Shown piece after piece: positions 5,632 through 5,871 of a stretch of DNA of 5,871 nucleotides (positions within the stretch are counted from its first letter, which is position 1; every line of letters begins with the position of its first letter). The position numbers and the translations under genes are program-made. Below the pieces are notes generated by a model. It did no database searches. It was not told where the DNA came from and saw nothing but the letters and a program-made list of their open reading frames with translations. Source of the DNA: JBGSIZ01 sp041742255 (GTDB lineage: Bacteria; Pseudomonadota; Alphaproteobacteria; Rhodobacterales; Rhodobacteraceae). The stretch lies in the NCBI GenBank assembly GCA_041742255.1, contig JBGSIZ010000359.1:1-5871 (forward strand), read 5' to 3'.

Positions 5632-5871
5632 ATGGCCGAAATCACGCTCACCCGCGCCCGCGTCATGATCCGCAAGGCGCTCGCCAAGGCTCGTGAAATG
5701 GAGTTCAAACCCCTAGCCATCGTCCTGTTGGACAGTGGCGGCAACGTCAAGGCGTTTGAACGCGAAGATGGTGCCGCGCCGGGCCGGTTCGAATTGGCCC
5801 AAGGCAAGGCCTATGGCGCGATCATGCTGGGCCTGCCCGGCAGCGTGCAGCGCGACCGCGCCGAGGCGCAG
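5632..5871 (+). CDS. glcG: GlcG/HbpS-like (DUF336) protein, N-terminal 80 codons; 3' end off the window
   Basis: The start of a GlcG/HbpS-family protein, an alpha/beta fold of about 135-150 residues; some relatives (HbpS of Streptomyces) bind haem, while GlcG in the E. coli glc operon has no settled function. The 80 visible residues include the family segment AIVLLDSGGNVKAFEREDGA (29-48), with D34-SGG-N38 and E43-x-x-D46-G47, followed by a helix with FELAQGKAYGAIMLG (53-67). No signal peptide is visible, so it is presumably cytoplasmic, unlike the secreted HbpS. The ATG at 5632 has AAGGGA (5619-5624) 7 nt upstream, overlapping the glcB stop. The 12-bp gap implies co-transcription with glcB. 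Family assignment is firm; the gene symbol rests on the glcB neighbourhood. Roughly 60 residues are missing at the right edge. Confidence 0.88.
   Translation, partial: MAEITLTRARVMIRKALAKAREMEFKPLAIVLLDSGGNVKAFEREDGAAPGRFELAQGKAYGAIMLGLPGSVQRDRAEAQ

Noticed and set aside
1..5871. Mobile element, CRISPR, tRNA, riboswitch or horizontally acquired island
   Set aside because: No transposase, integrase, terminal repeats, regular spacer-repeat array, tRNA-like cloverleaf or known riboswitch core was seen. Base composition and codon use look uniform across the genes.

Overview
The window looks like chromosome of an alphaproteobacterium, most likely Rhodobacterales. This is inferred from the GC-rich coding sequence, strong avoidance of TTA, CTA and TCA codons, and the character of the proteins (PepN-type M1 aminopeptidase, DUF2256 mini-protein, malate synthase G beside a GlcG-like protein, ArsR plus AHSA1 proteins). 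No species can be named from the sequence alone. There is no sign of insertion sequences, phage, CRISPR, tRNA or rRNA. It reads as an ordinary housekeeping and metabolic region with a few under-annotated details.

Layout. (1) Positions 1-1718, minus strand: the first 572 codons of an M1-family aminopeptidase N (pepN). Its 3' end lies beyond the left edge. (2) 1719-1828: a 110-bp divergent intergenic region with a possible pepN promoter, an 11-bp tandem repeat and a short perfect hairpin. (3) 1829-1981, plus strand: a 50-residue DUF2256 protein with four cysteines in a zinc-binding arrangement. It is easily missed because it is short and overlaps longer spurious reading frames. (4) 1982-2023: a convergent gap containing a small stem-loop. 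(5) 2024-3267, minus strand: a compact three-gene operon, transcribed as an ArsR-type repressor followed by two different AHSA1/SRPBCC-fold proteins. The junctions are a 4-bp ATGA overlap and a 3-bp gap. (6) 3268-3456: a 189-bp divergent control region, more AT-rich than its surroundings, with several dyad repeats. (7) 3457-5619, plus strand: malate synthase G (glcB), complete at 720 residues, with the expected catalytic residues. (8) 5632-5871, plus strand: the first 80 codons of a GlcG/HbpS-family (DUF336) protein, 12 bp downstream and probably co-transcribed with glcB.

How the parts fit. GlcB condenses glyoxylate with acetyl-CoA to give malate, so the right half is a glycolate/glyoxylate-use module; glcG and glcB also sit together in the E. 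coli glc operon. The glycolate oxidase subunits and the GlcC regulator of that operon are not in this window. The arsR-AHSA1-AHSA1 operon is divergent from glcB and shares its control region, so the ArsR protein is an obvious candidate to control its own operon and possibly glcB. That link is inference. pepN and the DUF2256 gene appear to be independent units.
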